From assembly GCF_001522545.3 (NCBI RefSeq), contig NC_031774.1:23097884-23161883 (forward strand): 64,000 bases of DNA. Reading direction: 5' to 3'. Shown piece by piece: positions 1-10,889 of this stretch. Each line of letters begins with the position of its first letter. Position 1 is the stretch's first letter. The position numbers and the translations under genes were made by a program. The notes under the pieces are model-generated. The model had not been told where the DNA came from. It did no database searches and saw nothing but the letters and a program-made list of their open reading frames with translations. This stretch comes from Parus major (Eukaryota > Chordata > Aves > Passeriformes > Paridae).

Positions 1-403
1 GTGAAAGACTGGTCAAGAAGGAACATTGTGGCTCAGGAGAGGGAGTCTAAAAGAAGTGACTCTTAGGGAAGCTTATAGGATCCCAAGGGAATGGAAACAT
101 CCTGATGTTAAAAAGCCCTACATGATTGTATGTTCACAGTCCAAAAGGCTGTGGACTGGAGTTAAGAAGAAGACTAGCTGAACAGCAGCAATTTTGCAGT
201 ACTTCTATATACAGAAGAATGCAAAGTATGGAAGAAAGAGCCAGAGGTGGAAGCAGAGCCAAGCAGTAGTCAGGGAGGGGATCACAAGGGCACTGGCAGT
301 GGGACTGAGGTACAGAGCATAAGTTCTTTTGCCACAAACACATTAGTCTTCATTAGGCTCTCATCCATATAATTAACCTTGTTTCAGATGACAGCCACAA
401 CTT
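1..403. other. Intronic sequence, nothing recognised
   Basis: This is AT-rich intron 3 sequence left of the first CR1. An ATG ORF of 69 codons on the minus strand has a biased Cys/Leu composition and no resemblance to a known family. I see no repeat boundary or splice context here. Confidence 0.5.
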
Positions 404-1000
404 AGAATCACAGAATCATTAAGGTCCAACCATTAGCCAACACTGCCAAGTCCACCATTGAACCACATCCCTAAGCATCACATCTACATGTTTTTTGAAC
501 ACTTCCAAGGATGGCGATTCCATCACTTTCCAGGGCAGGGTGGGGCATTCCAATGCTTAACCACACTTTCAGTGAAGAAATTTTTTCTAATAGCCAATCT
601 AAACTTTCCCTGGTGCAACTGGAAGCCATTTTCTCTAACCTTGTTACTTGGGAGGAAAGACTGACCCCCATCTCTCTATCTCTTTTCAGATAAATAGAGA
701 TAGAGAGCAGTAAGGTTTCCCTTACACCTCTTTTTCTCCAGGCTAAACAACACCAGCTCCCTCAGCCATTTCTCCCAAGACTTGTACTCCAGACCTTTCA
801 CCAGCTCCACTGCCCTTCTCTGGATGTGCTCCAGCACCTCAATGTCTTTCTTGCATTGACGGGCTCAAAACTGGATGCAGGGTTCAAGGCGTGGCCTCAC
901 CAGTGCTGAGTACAGGGGGACAATCACTGCCCTAGTCCTGCTGGCCACACTACTGCTGATAGAGGCCAGGCCGTTGCCCTTCTTGGCTACTTGGGCTGCC
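404..1000 (-). mobile_element. CR1 LINE 3' fragment, antisense
   Basis: Read on the minus strand this is a 5'-truncated CR1. Its 3' terminus is at the left, where AGAATCACAGAATCAT is the reverse complement of the typical CR1 end. Running rightwards come hallmark reverse-complement CR1 segments such as TCTCCAGGCTAAACAACACC, CTGGATGTGCTCCAGCACCT and the GGCCTCACCAGTGCTGAGTA stretch. It breaks off near 1000 at GGCTACTTGGGCTGCC. It is substantially diverged and has no intact ORF. It contains a 12-bp hairpin at 672-707. CR1 elements move by target-primed reverse transcription; this copy is dead. Confidence 0.9.
672..707. repeat. 12-bp stem hairpin inside CR1
   Basis: CTCTCTATCTCT at 672-683 is the exact reverse complement of AGAGATAGAGAG at 696-707, with a 12-base loop. 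It lies inside the antisense CR1 fragment and may have arisen from a local inverted duplication or a simple-repeat expansion. Confidence 0.85.
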
Positions 1001-1003
1001 ATT

Positions 1004-1829
1004 CAGAAAAACCTCAACAGGTTGAAGAGATGGGCAGAGAGGAAACAACTGAAATTTAACAAAGGCAAGTGTAGGGTCCTGCACCTGGAAAAGAACAGCC
1101 CCAAGCATCAGCATAAGCTGGGGGCTGATCTGCTGGAAAGCAACTCTGTGGAGAAGGACCTGGGGGTACTGATGGACAACAAGCTGCCTCTGAACCAGCA
1201 GTGCCTTTGTGGGCAAGAAGGCCAATGGTATCCTGGGGTGCACTAGGAAGAGCATTGAGAGCAGGTCCAGGCAGATGACCCTGCCCCTCTACTCAGTCAT
1301 TGTGAGGCCACATCAGGAGCACTGTGTCCAGTTCTGGGATCTTCAGGACAAGAGAGACATGGAGCTCCTGGAGCAGGTCCAGTGGAGGGTTACCAAGATT
1401 ATTAAGGGTCTGGAGAATCTCTCTTGTAAGCACAGGCTGAGTGACTTGGGCCTGTTCACCTTGAGAAGAAAAAACTGAGAAGGGACATCATCTCTATATG
1501 ATAGACATAGTCATCAATGTCTATCAGTATCTGAAGGGAGGGTGCCAAGAGGATGGAGCCAGGCTCTTCTTGATGGTGCCAAGCAGTAGGATAAGAAGCA
1601 ATAGGCGGGAACACATACACAGGAATTTCCACATGGATATGAGGAAGAACTTTACTGTGGGAATGACCATGCTGCAGGTTGTCCAACAGGGTTGTGGAGT
1701 CTCTCTCACTGGAGATACTCAAGAACCATCTGGATGCAATCCTGTGTCATGTGCTCTAGGATGATCTTGCTTGAGCAGGAAGGTTGGACCAAATGACCCA
1801 CTGTGGCCAGTGACCCATTCTGTGATTTT
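1004..1829 (+). mobile_element. CR1 LINE 3' fragment, sense, with decayed ORF2 end
   Basis: This is a 5'-truncated CR1 on the plus strand. It begins in the C-terminal part of ORF2: pieces like FNKGKCRVLHL and SVEKDLGVLMDNKL are typical of the CR1 polymerase tail. It then runs through the 3' UTR (TGAGGAAGAACTTTACTGTG) to an end near CCCATTCTGTGATTTT. Frameshifts and stops break the frame after about 1246. It abuts the antisense CR1 at about 1000-1004 in a head-to-head arrangement, so both copies keep their own 3' ends and are separate insertions. Confidence 0.9.
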
Positions 1830-3977
1830 CCACAGGCCCAGCACAGGAAACAGGTTACATGAAAACATAGAACTTTGGCATATAAAAGCTCTTGTTGAAA
1901 CAGACACTTTCTCTTAATTGAACAGGTAGTATGGACCTCTTACTCTTCAAGGATTCTAAATCTAGCTTTGAATAATGCTGGGCAATAAATTTCTGATCTT
2001 TGCCAAAAGGTCTAGATGTTGGTCTGAAGGAATCACACCGGCTGGAAACTTTATGCAATACTCAATTGACAGATTTTTTATTTGCTTAAATTAAAATTCC
2101 TATTTATGCATCCTTACACCTCTTGCTTGTTATTATTTTTTCTTTCATTTGTCACCAGACCATTATAATTACGCTTTCTTCATACTGTATCTTATTCAAT
2201 CCACTTAACAGATAACTACATTTATCTAAAGTTAAATCTGTTTACCTTACCCTCTACTTCTTTCCCTTCTTAGCCCAGTTATATCTGTTCCTCTGCTTTG
2301 ATCCCCTTTAGATTTTCACAGTGTGGTGTCCAGCAGTATACGAAGCATCCTTCACACATTCAGAACAGACTCTAGGAGGATAATCTGCCTGCTTTAATCA
2401 GCTAAGGCCCATTTCATTAATTTTGGTTTTTAGTCTCCTCTTTTCTCCTGGCAGGTGAAGGTGTTTGAGGCCAGTTTTTTTTTGAAGGATGAGGTCTCCA
2501 AAGAAAGTTGCACTTTTTTCTCAGTCCCTGTCTGATTGATAGACAAAAGCAGCTTGAGAAGGTAACTGGGTTCTAAGAGAGCATTAATTTTGAGACATAA
2601 ATAGAGATCTCTCACTTGGCAGAAATAACATCATTCAAAAACTTATTATAATTTATGCTGTCTTTTTCTTCGGTCTCTTCTTACCAAATCACAGCATCAT
2701 TCTTACTCCTCTACCATAAAACAAAAAACAATATAGAATAAAAACAGAAGTCTGCTCAGAAAGAATTTGAGAAAGGGTGGCAGAAAGCCTCTCCAAACCA
2801 GCACATTAGAGAATAAAGTTTGTTGTCAATAAAAGCGGAATTAATTACAGTTTCAATCCTTGGGCAAATGGTCCATTTAGACTAGAAACTGCCCATAAAG
2901 CTGAAGAGGTACAAAGAAGTTCCTCCTCTAAAGAAACCCTTTGTTTCTAATGCCTGGGGAAATGGCACCAAATTATTCACTGAAGTACACAGGCAGACTT
3001 TTTTAGGCTGTAACACAACTCAGCCTGTAGACACCCCAGGCGTCTGACCAACAAATCATACCAATTTTTCAGGCTATAGGTGGGTACCTTTTACACAGGA
3101 AGTGGGATCACCACAGACCTTAGGAGGTGTCTTCAGTTTGCTGTGATCACTGTTTTCCTATCCCCTACAGCAAGGTCAGTGAAGACCATGCAGAAAATTA
3201 CATTTGCCCATGTACCACATTGTCTGCCAAGAGCTGCTTGGAATAAACAAAGGCAGTTTTGGTGCATGACCACGTTGCTCCTTCCTGTCTCCAGGCCACA
3301 GCTGAGTAAATAGAGTTCAATGTTGCATGATGAAGAAAGAACGAAAAGAAGGAAGGTATCAGTCAGAATGAGTGAAAACTGGAATCCACAACTGCTACTT
3401 TGGTTGCTACCACAAATTACTGCATCTCAAGTTCCAGTAACAAATGAAGCAAATCATGGAGTGTTTAAATCTGACCCCACAGCACAGGGCAATGAGATAT
3501 ACACATTCTATGGTGTCCAGTGGAACAAACTTGCTCATAACCAAATGCTCAAGGATGGAGATTGCAGTCTTCGTGTTAATCATGTTCATTTACAGCTGAA
3601 CTAACACTTCGCTCTTCTACCAAAAAAGAACTAATAACAAATTCCAAAGTCACTTTAAAACAACAGCTCACTAAGAAGGAGCTTAACAGGAAGTACTTTG
3701 ACCATTCAGCATAATTTTTGCTCTACTAGACTTCAAATTCTTGCCTAGCTTGTACTGCTACTGAGACCATGACACTAGCAAAATCCTAACCCTTTCCTAG
3801 AGATTGGATTGTCCTCTGAGTAGTTTATGGTCTTCTAGTGCCTGAGGAAGATTGTTTCTCATGTTTCAGAGGTACAGTGGAGAAAGAATTTTGTCTATGT
3901 GGTACAGTCTTAGAAGGTACCATTTCTGGACAAAAATGGCCTGCCTTGAGAAACATGGAGGCAGCTGCTTTGTGCTT

Positions 3978-4007
3978 TTTAATATGTGCTTTAAAGCACA
4001 TATTAAA
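3978..4007. repeat. 30-bp perfect palindrome
   Basis: TTTAATATGTGCTTT at 3978-3992 is followed with no spacer by its exact reverse complement at 3993-4007. The centre is TTTAAA. The arms stop matching at 3977/4008. No terminal repeats or target duplications of a known element were seen around it. Confidence 0.95.
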
Positions 4008-4311
4008 GCTGTTTCTGGTTTGTATGTGGCTAACAGATGGCGCACAATCTGGAGTGATGCAAACTCTAGGAATACTAAATGATGTGTTAATGCTGCTGTC
4101 AGTGTTGTTCATGAAGTGTAGACACACCTGAATTATCTTAAAACCAGTTATCTTTCATAGTGACAGCAGCCTAGACATAGAAGCCTGGAGCTCAGTGAAG
4201 GCTGTAAAATCTACCCAGGAAGCCAATAAATATTTAGGACTTAGCCTGAATTGCAGTCATTGCTGCTGTATCTAGGCTGCTTTCAGCACAAGAAGTAGCT
4301 ATCTACAACAT

Positions 4312-4329
4312 TGTCACAACATTGTGACA
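4312..4329. repeat. Short inverted repeat with overlapping direct repeat
   Basis: TGTCACAA at 4312-4319 and TTGTGACA at 4322-4329 form an 8-bp inverted repeat with a 2-base spacer. The same stretch holds two copies of ACAACATTGT, at 4305-4314 and 4316-4325. Confidence 0.8.
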
Positions 4330-7153
4330 GCTATAAAATGCCCAAAGCAGTAGGAGAATATTTACTGCAGCTGGTGTATGAAATCTGCCCCAAAAAGTCA
4401 CATTATTAGCTTCCCAGAAACACAAGGATTGCCTTGATGAATATACATTAAAAGTTCCCTATTTCCATAATTTTTTATGTACAACCAGTATCCAAGCAGA
4501 CTGGAGCCCTGAGCAATGTATCTGTCCCCTCTGAATTATGGTAGGACACACAATTTCCACAGGTTGTTTTTCTATCGCAGTCATGAAGTCATTCAAGAGT
4601 CATAAAGGCATAGAGCTGTAAATTAGTCTCCTTCAAATATAACAGAGAACAGCCTATTTTTAATTATTTTTTTTTTTAAGTGTTGGAAGAGTCTTTGTTG
4701 GCCTTCAGTTTTTTAGTGTTTCTGGTGTAAGTACCACATATTTAGGACTCTCTTCATATCCATGAAGGATTGCAACCTTGTAGAAAACAACAAAAAAACC
4801 AACCCCTCCCCAAAATAACAGACTACATCTTCTCATGCTGTCTACAGGAATGACAGTTTTACAAAAAAATTAACATAAACATGAGTATTGATAATATTGC
4901 AACTTAGTAAGTATCATCTGGCTAGTAGGCTAAACCCTGCACATGCCTTGTTCACCTACAGGATACCTATGGCCTAACTTCCTCCATACATCTATTGCTA
5001 ATAACAATCAGAAACCCAAGAATTCTAGGGAAATTAATACATGGACAGGACTGAGCATGCTCATGTCAGACATGTACAGCAGAATTCATTTTGCTCTTGA
5101 AGTGAACACACAGCTTCTACAATCATTAAATTATAGTGCAGAGAGTGTAGGAAAATCAGAAGAAAACAGAGAGACCCACTTGTTACTTCTGAGCAATAGG
5201 AAAATGCTCTAAAAGCCTAAGATTGATGTCCGGTTAGATAAAAAACAACTTAATTTTTTAAAGGAAGATTTTCTAGTGAATAGTTTAAAGAGGATATTGG
5301 TAAAATCTGTATCATGGATCAACATAAGAACCTGTTCTTTACATGGAGTCTTGGGCATAAGTAGCTTTAAATACTGCGGCTTTGTACCAAGGTCTGGCTC
5401 AATCTCTTTATATACTAGCATATATAATTTCTATATTTTATACATTTTCTAAATTAATAGCTTGTATTTTTCTTATTTTAATAACTGGATGCATTAACTC
5501 TGTCTTCCTGATGATGAGTTCACCATGCACCTAAGCCAATTTAAACTTTTACTCCTGCTGAAAGGGACAGGTTGAGTCCTTTTTTCTCCTTTCCCATCAC
5601 TTGCTGGTGACCACATGGTTCTGAACCACCCCTTACGCCAGCTCTGGCACTCAGCAGGCTTCTTGCTGAGAAACTTGCACAGGCTCTCAGAAATATGTGA
5701 TGAAAGCTCATGCAAAGCAAGCTGTGGAAGAGCACAACCAGGTGCAGGGAAGAGGGAAGGAGGTGGATAAGGACAGCAGATTCACCCCTCCTCAGCAGAG
5801 AAAAACTGTTAGATAGCCTGAAGTAGTTCCCTGCTTAAAACATTTTAATCCTTAGAGTCCAGGATGTATGCAAGGCAATGTCATAGGATTAGTGACCCTC
5901 CTAGGATTCAGCTTTACCTGCTGCACTTGCACCCTGCCTGCTGCGATAGTTTGTGAACACTCTGGTATCAGACACATTTAAGATAGAACTTTTGGCATCC
6001 TTACTATCCAAGCAGGCAGATGAATTCAGGTTACTCACAGACCTACTCTTTCCACTGATACTGTTTAGGTTCTACCAGATGGGATCCCAGGACATCCTCA
6101 GGAGGACTCCAGAAGCCTTTGTGTCTGACATGACACGACAGCAAAAGCAGACAGAGTAACTCAAGAATGCACAGAATTACTATAGTTTGACTCAGATAGA
6201 AAAGTATTTTCAGCAACTGGCTGCACCCTGGATTGCCCCTCCTAACCTGTGAGAATATGAGCAAATTCCTGCCAGACATAAGGGAAGGGTGCTGCTCCAG
6301 GTGAGCCATCTTCACAAACAAGATGTTTTGCACTCTACAAAAGGATCATGGCTGCAAACAGCAGACTTAGGCGACTCCTGTTGACAGTAGATAAAAGAGC
6401 CAGTTTATGATATGAAAAAACAAAGAGTGAAAGAGATTTAGTGAGATTTGCCTGGAACAATCTATGTCCGACTCAGGATGAATATAGTGGAGAGCTAAGC
6501 AGACTGACCTAAAAAGATTTGTTGGGGGAGTGCTGCAAGAGAGAGCAAGGAGAGAGGATTAGCACTGTGATAGAGCAGAAAGTTAGTTTTGAAGTACTCG
6601 GGTAAGAAGGAAAAGATTCAGCTGCAGCTGATATGAAGAATTAACTCATTTGTTCTGGAGGTAGCCTGACAGTTCATATAAACTGGGTAAGGCTTGTAGC
6701 ACCCTACTTTGAGCAAGCTAAAGGTTTTTAAGAGTTAGATCTTCTAGATGGTGTGATTGTTTTCCTGCACTTTGATCCTGAGCCCTTTTATCAATAAACC
6801 AGTCGCCAGATTAACAAACACAGAAAATGAATTTACACAGAACTTCTCAAATTCTATCCCCAGAATACAGATTCTTTCTGTTTATACAAATGTTAATCAT
6901 CCTCTAGTCTCTTTCAAATGCCCCATAATTACCCTTTAGTATGAAGTGTTTCATGTGGCAGCATTACTTCAGCGTTGAGTGAATGTTACTCAGGGCACCA
7001 TGAACTCTGCCAAAGGTACAGGCCAAGGCTATCATTTGGCATGCTTATGTGGCTAACATGGCACATCCACAAACTGAAAAATTCGAACTTTCATTAGAAA
7101 CATAAAGTTTTCAGCTCTCATGGTTGTAAAGAAAACATTCCAATATTGGAAGA

Positions 7154-7181
7154 GTTTAAGTGATGCAGTTTAAGTGATGCA
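7154..7181. repeat. 14-bp exact tandem duplication
   Basis: GTTTAAGTGATGCA occurs twice in direct succession, at 7154-7167 and 7168-7181. This looks like a recent replication slippage event in the intron. Confidence 0.9.
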
Positions 7182-10100
7182 GTACGATATTCCTGAATCC
7201 ACAGAAGATCTGAAACATGATTGAAGTTTGATCTTTTCCCTTTAGGAACCCAAACACTATACCTAATACAACACTAAAGACAATGTTAACTCTTTAATTT
7301 CTTGTTTTAAGTCTAGAATGTGACTTCGAATGTAGTTTGGGCTTAAAGAATTCAAAGTTCCTAAAGTGCAAAACCAGCAAACAATAAGAAAGGAGAAGCA
7401 GCCCACAACTTCTGGCAATATTTCCAGAAGCAGAAAAAGAAGATAGAAGATGACAAACAAAAGAGTCTGGTTTAAATTTTCCAGTACATAGTTGACTACA
7501 GGAACCAGATGGTGACTTAAATGGACACCCAATTTTCTCCATGCAACATTCTTTAACATTTATAAAGATAAATCTATGCATATTCTAAAGCACATATAAT
7601 CCTAAAGATATGCTCAGCTCATTGAGCATGATCTCTAAGGACATTTAGCTTTCTCTAAAGGACACAGGAATAGTTTTGTAGACTAAAGTATAAGAATGTA
7701 TGACTACCCATCATGTTTCAGAAGCATAGCAAACCCAGATCAAAACAAAGCAAGACAGATAAGTGGCTTTTAAGATAGATAAACTAGAAATAAGGTACCG
7801 TTTCAGAGTGAAAGTAATTTATAACTGAAACACCTTAACATTTGACATTTTTTGTATTTTTTCCTTTCACTATAATTTTACTAAAGACATAACTAGCAGA
7901 TCTCCCCAACTATAGGTGATTTAGCCTGCTTTTATCTTGTTCAATAGTTGACTTTTCCTCGCTTTGAGAAGTTTTCAGTCACTCGTGTAGAAAATAATCA
8001 ATCCAATGCCAGAGCTAATTGGTCTTGTAAACAATAAGGAGAAAACATTCCTGTTGAAGTTCTGACCATCTGGGGGGCAGACTGCTCAACCACTTGAAAC
8101 AGGACCCACAGCACTCTTAATAGTGAAGTACAGGAAAGCCAGCAACACTTCACTGAAGGGGACCATCAACATTTCCCCAGGCTCTCAAACAGCAGCCGTA
8201 ATCTTTAGACAAGATGTGGATCAGCCTCTACTCAAGAAAACAAGTTGTCATTAAGCTTAAGATCTTCAAAACAACTGAAGAATTCATGGCTACACATCAC
8301 GAGATGGGCAGAGTAAATGGGCAGGTGGTATGCAGCTGTATTTCATTCAATGCAGGACCTTACATACAACCCCTCCTCCCTCAGATATGTACTAGGACTA
8401 GTAACAATATGGCCAGTCTTCAATTAGTGTTTGGTATTTCCTTTCTGCTCTGGGAGCCCCAAGAAATACAGTTAGCTGGCAGCTCATCGGTGTCATGCAC
8501 ACAGGGTCAGGGAGCAGAAGAAAGCTATGACATTAACCTAAAACAAAAAGGAGGTAGAGGACAAGGAGGACACATAATGAACTGTGGAAATGCTGCAAAT
8601 TGCTGTAGCAATGTAAGATCAATGATTTCCTTGATTTCCAGTTTCTTTCTAGAAAACTTTTCCAGCAAACACCAGTGAAAGGTTCCAATGAACCAGTTCT
8701 GGCAGAATCAGGTATTTTCAAATACGTGTTCATATCACACAAGGTGACATGTAAAAGCATGAGGTGCAACAGTCAACAATTTTCTCAGAACAATGAATAA
8801 AAACCAGGAATGTTTTGGACTTTCCTCTTTTAGTGCCTTATTTGGAAGAAGCATTCAAAGAACAGTGCAGCTGCTACAAGCACCCAATGGAAGAGAGACA
8901 AATCATTTCAGCATAATTTATATCATGACTAGGGACAGCCTTGTGTGTGTCTCTTCCTGACCCTGCTCGTATCAGCTCTTCACTAATCCACTGCAAAGTT
9001 TTGAACAGTTAACTGCACCTTCACCAACAGCTGTCATCACAGCAGGCACTCGGATACTGCTTCTCTGAAACACATCCATCATGAGCCCAGGCATGAAGGA
9101 GACAAGTTCAAGCATGTGAAGAATGGAGAATTCCACATGCCACCAAGAGTGACACCAGTATGCAATTACACAAAGCAGTCAATTCATTGTGGTTGAAACT
9201 CAAGAAGCTGGTTGTGATCCACAAAGCACTGAAGGATCTAGAACACCTTTCTCTGTGCACTTGTGTTCACCTGGAACCATTTGGCTACTTGACATAAATA
9301 TGCATCTTCCAAGAACTGAAAGCCACCAGCAGACCTGGCCATTCTTTCACTTTACTGCCCAGTGTATTCAGAAGAGGTTTACACACTGGCTATGCAGTAT
9401 AATCCCAAGTACCCAGACTGTGGGCTAGTTTTCTCCAATTTTCTTTCACAAATTACAATGCCCAAAAAAACAGTCTGAAAGGAAAGGGTGTTGTTTTTAG
9501 GAGCCTCCGAGTCAACAGTTAAAGTCTCTATTCATAAAAATAAATATGGTATCTGGACCTATGCTTGGGCAGTGTTGTTCAGTCATGTAAAATGCTGTTA
9601 AACACACCAATATTGAGTCTCTTTCATGAGTGTGAAAACTAAAAAAGAAAATGAACCTCAAAGAGAGCAAATCTATAAAACAACTGGCTGGAGAAAGGTA
9701 ATCTGGTTAATGACAAAGCTGAAGAAGTCATCATTAGTTATTTAGAAGGAAATGCAGTGGAGCATGTAAGCTTCACAGAGAATGCTTGGAGCCCATTACA
9801 ATATCAATGAGCTAGATTAATGATTGTAAATGACCACCACTACAGAACTGGTCTGAATACAGAACAGAATGAATGCACTAAGAGAAACCTGAAACAACAA
9901 GGCATCCAACTGCCCCTTTTAAGGGTATGCTTTTGGCTAAGGTTCTGTAATGTCCCTTGATTTTAACTCTTAAAATACTCTAGTGAGCTACATGTCAAAA
10001 AAATATTTTTTTTCTAAGATTGAAATGAGAGAGAAAGAATGATAGCTTTCTCTGCATTTCTCATGGAGAAATAAATATTTAATAAGAATTTAACATAGAT

Positions 10101-10803
10101 ATTAATATATAAAAAAATGAAACAAAGCCTTTTCTTTTTTTTTTTTTATGGTTTCTTTAAGAAAGTACTAAACTTTTCCATTAATCTTGAAAGTTTTATG
10201 GACATCATGCACCTTTGTCAAAGTTTAACTTAAATGCCACCTATTTCACAGCTAAATAAACTTCCATGGACCATCTACCATGAGCCACAAGTTAAGAACA
10301 TTTTGATGGAAGAAAGTTCAGGCAAATGTCCTAAATATTCAAGCATTATGCCCTAACACTGATGCTATGCATTTATTATGGTAATCAGAGGAGCAAAAGA
10401 AACTAGACAAAAGAGCAAGTTGTTGCAGAAATAGAAAAGGACACTTTCTTCTTGTTGCACAGTTCTTTCTAGAGGGGAATAAAAGGCCATCTACTGGAAG
10501 ACAAGAGTAGAGAGGAATTTATACCGTAATCCTGGCTTGTTGAAACTGAAAACAGAATTCAGTTGTGTAATCTTTCTCAGCCTCATAACAAGGTCAGGCT
10601 CTTCAAGATCTTCGTAAGGATCTTTATAGCAGGAGCAATAAAAAGAAATATCACTTAACTGATTAGTTGTGGGATGATAGCTTAGTACAATGAGTGAATT
10701 ATTTTTACTAGGTATGATATGCAAGTGATATCTCCTAAAGGAAGCATGATCAGTTTTCTGTAGAATCCTGGATGGATTGCTGCTGTGATGCAGGCTACTG
10801 AGA

Positions 10804-10889
10804 AGACGACAACAACAACAACAACAACAAAAAAACCCAAAAAAACAACAAAACCACAAAAAAAACCAAAAAAACCCCCCAAAAAGCCA
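10804..10889. repeat. A-rich low-complexity tract with (CAA)n
   Basis: A run of about eight AAC/CAA units is followed by A-runs separated by C or CC/CCC/CCCCCC. In the minus-strand frames this produces an artificial Val/Phe/Cys-rich ORF that is not a real gene. Confidence 0.9.

Noticed and set aside
875..1246. 123-codon plus-strand ORF
   Set aside because: It runs across the junction of two opposed CR1 copies; only the second half is CR1 ORF2 tail. It is not a gene.
8214..8678. 154-codon ORF on the plus strand, the longest in the window
   Set aside because: It has no recognisable domain, no codon bias or conserved motif, and no splice or promoter context. One ORF of this size in 64 kb read in six frames is compatible with chance.
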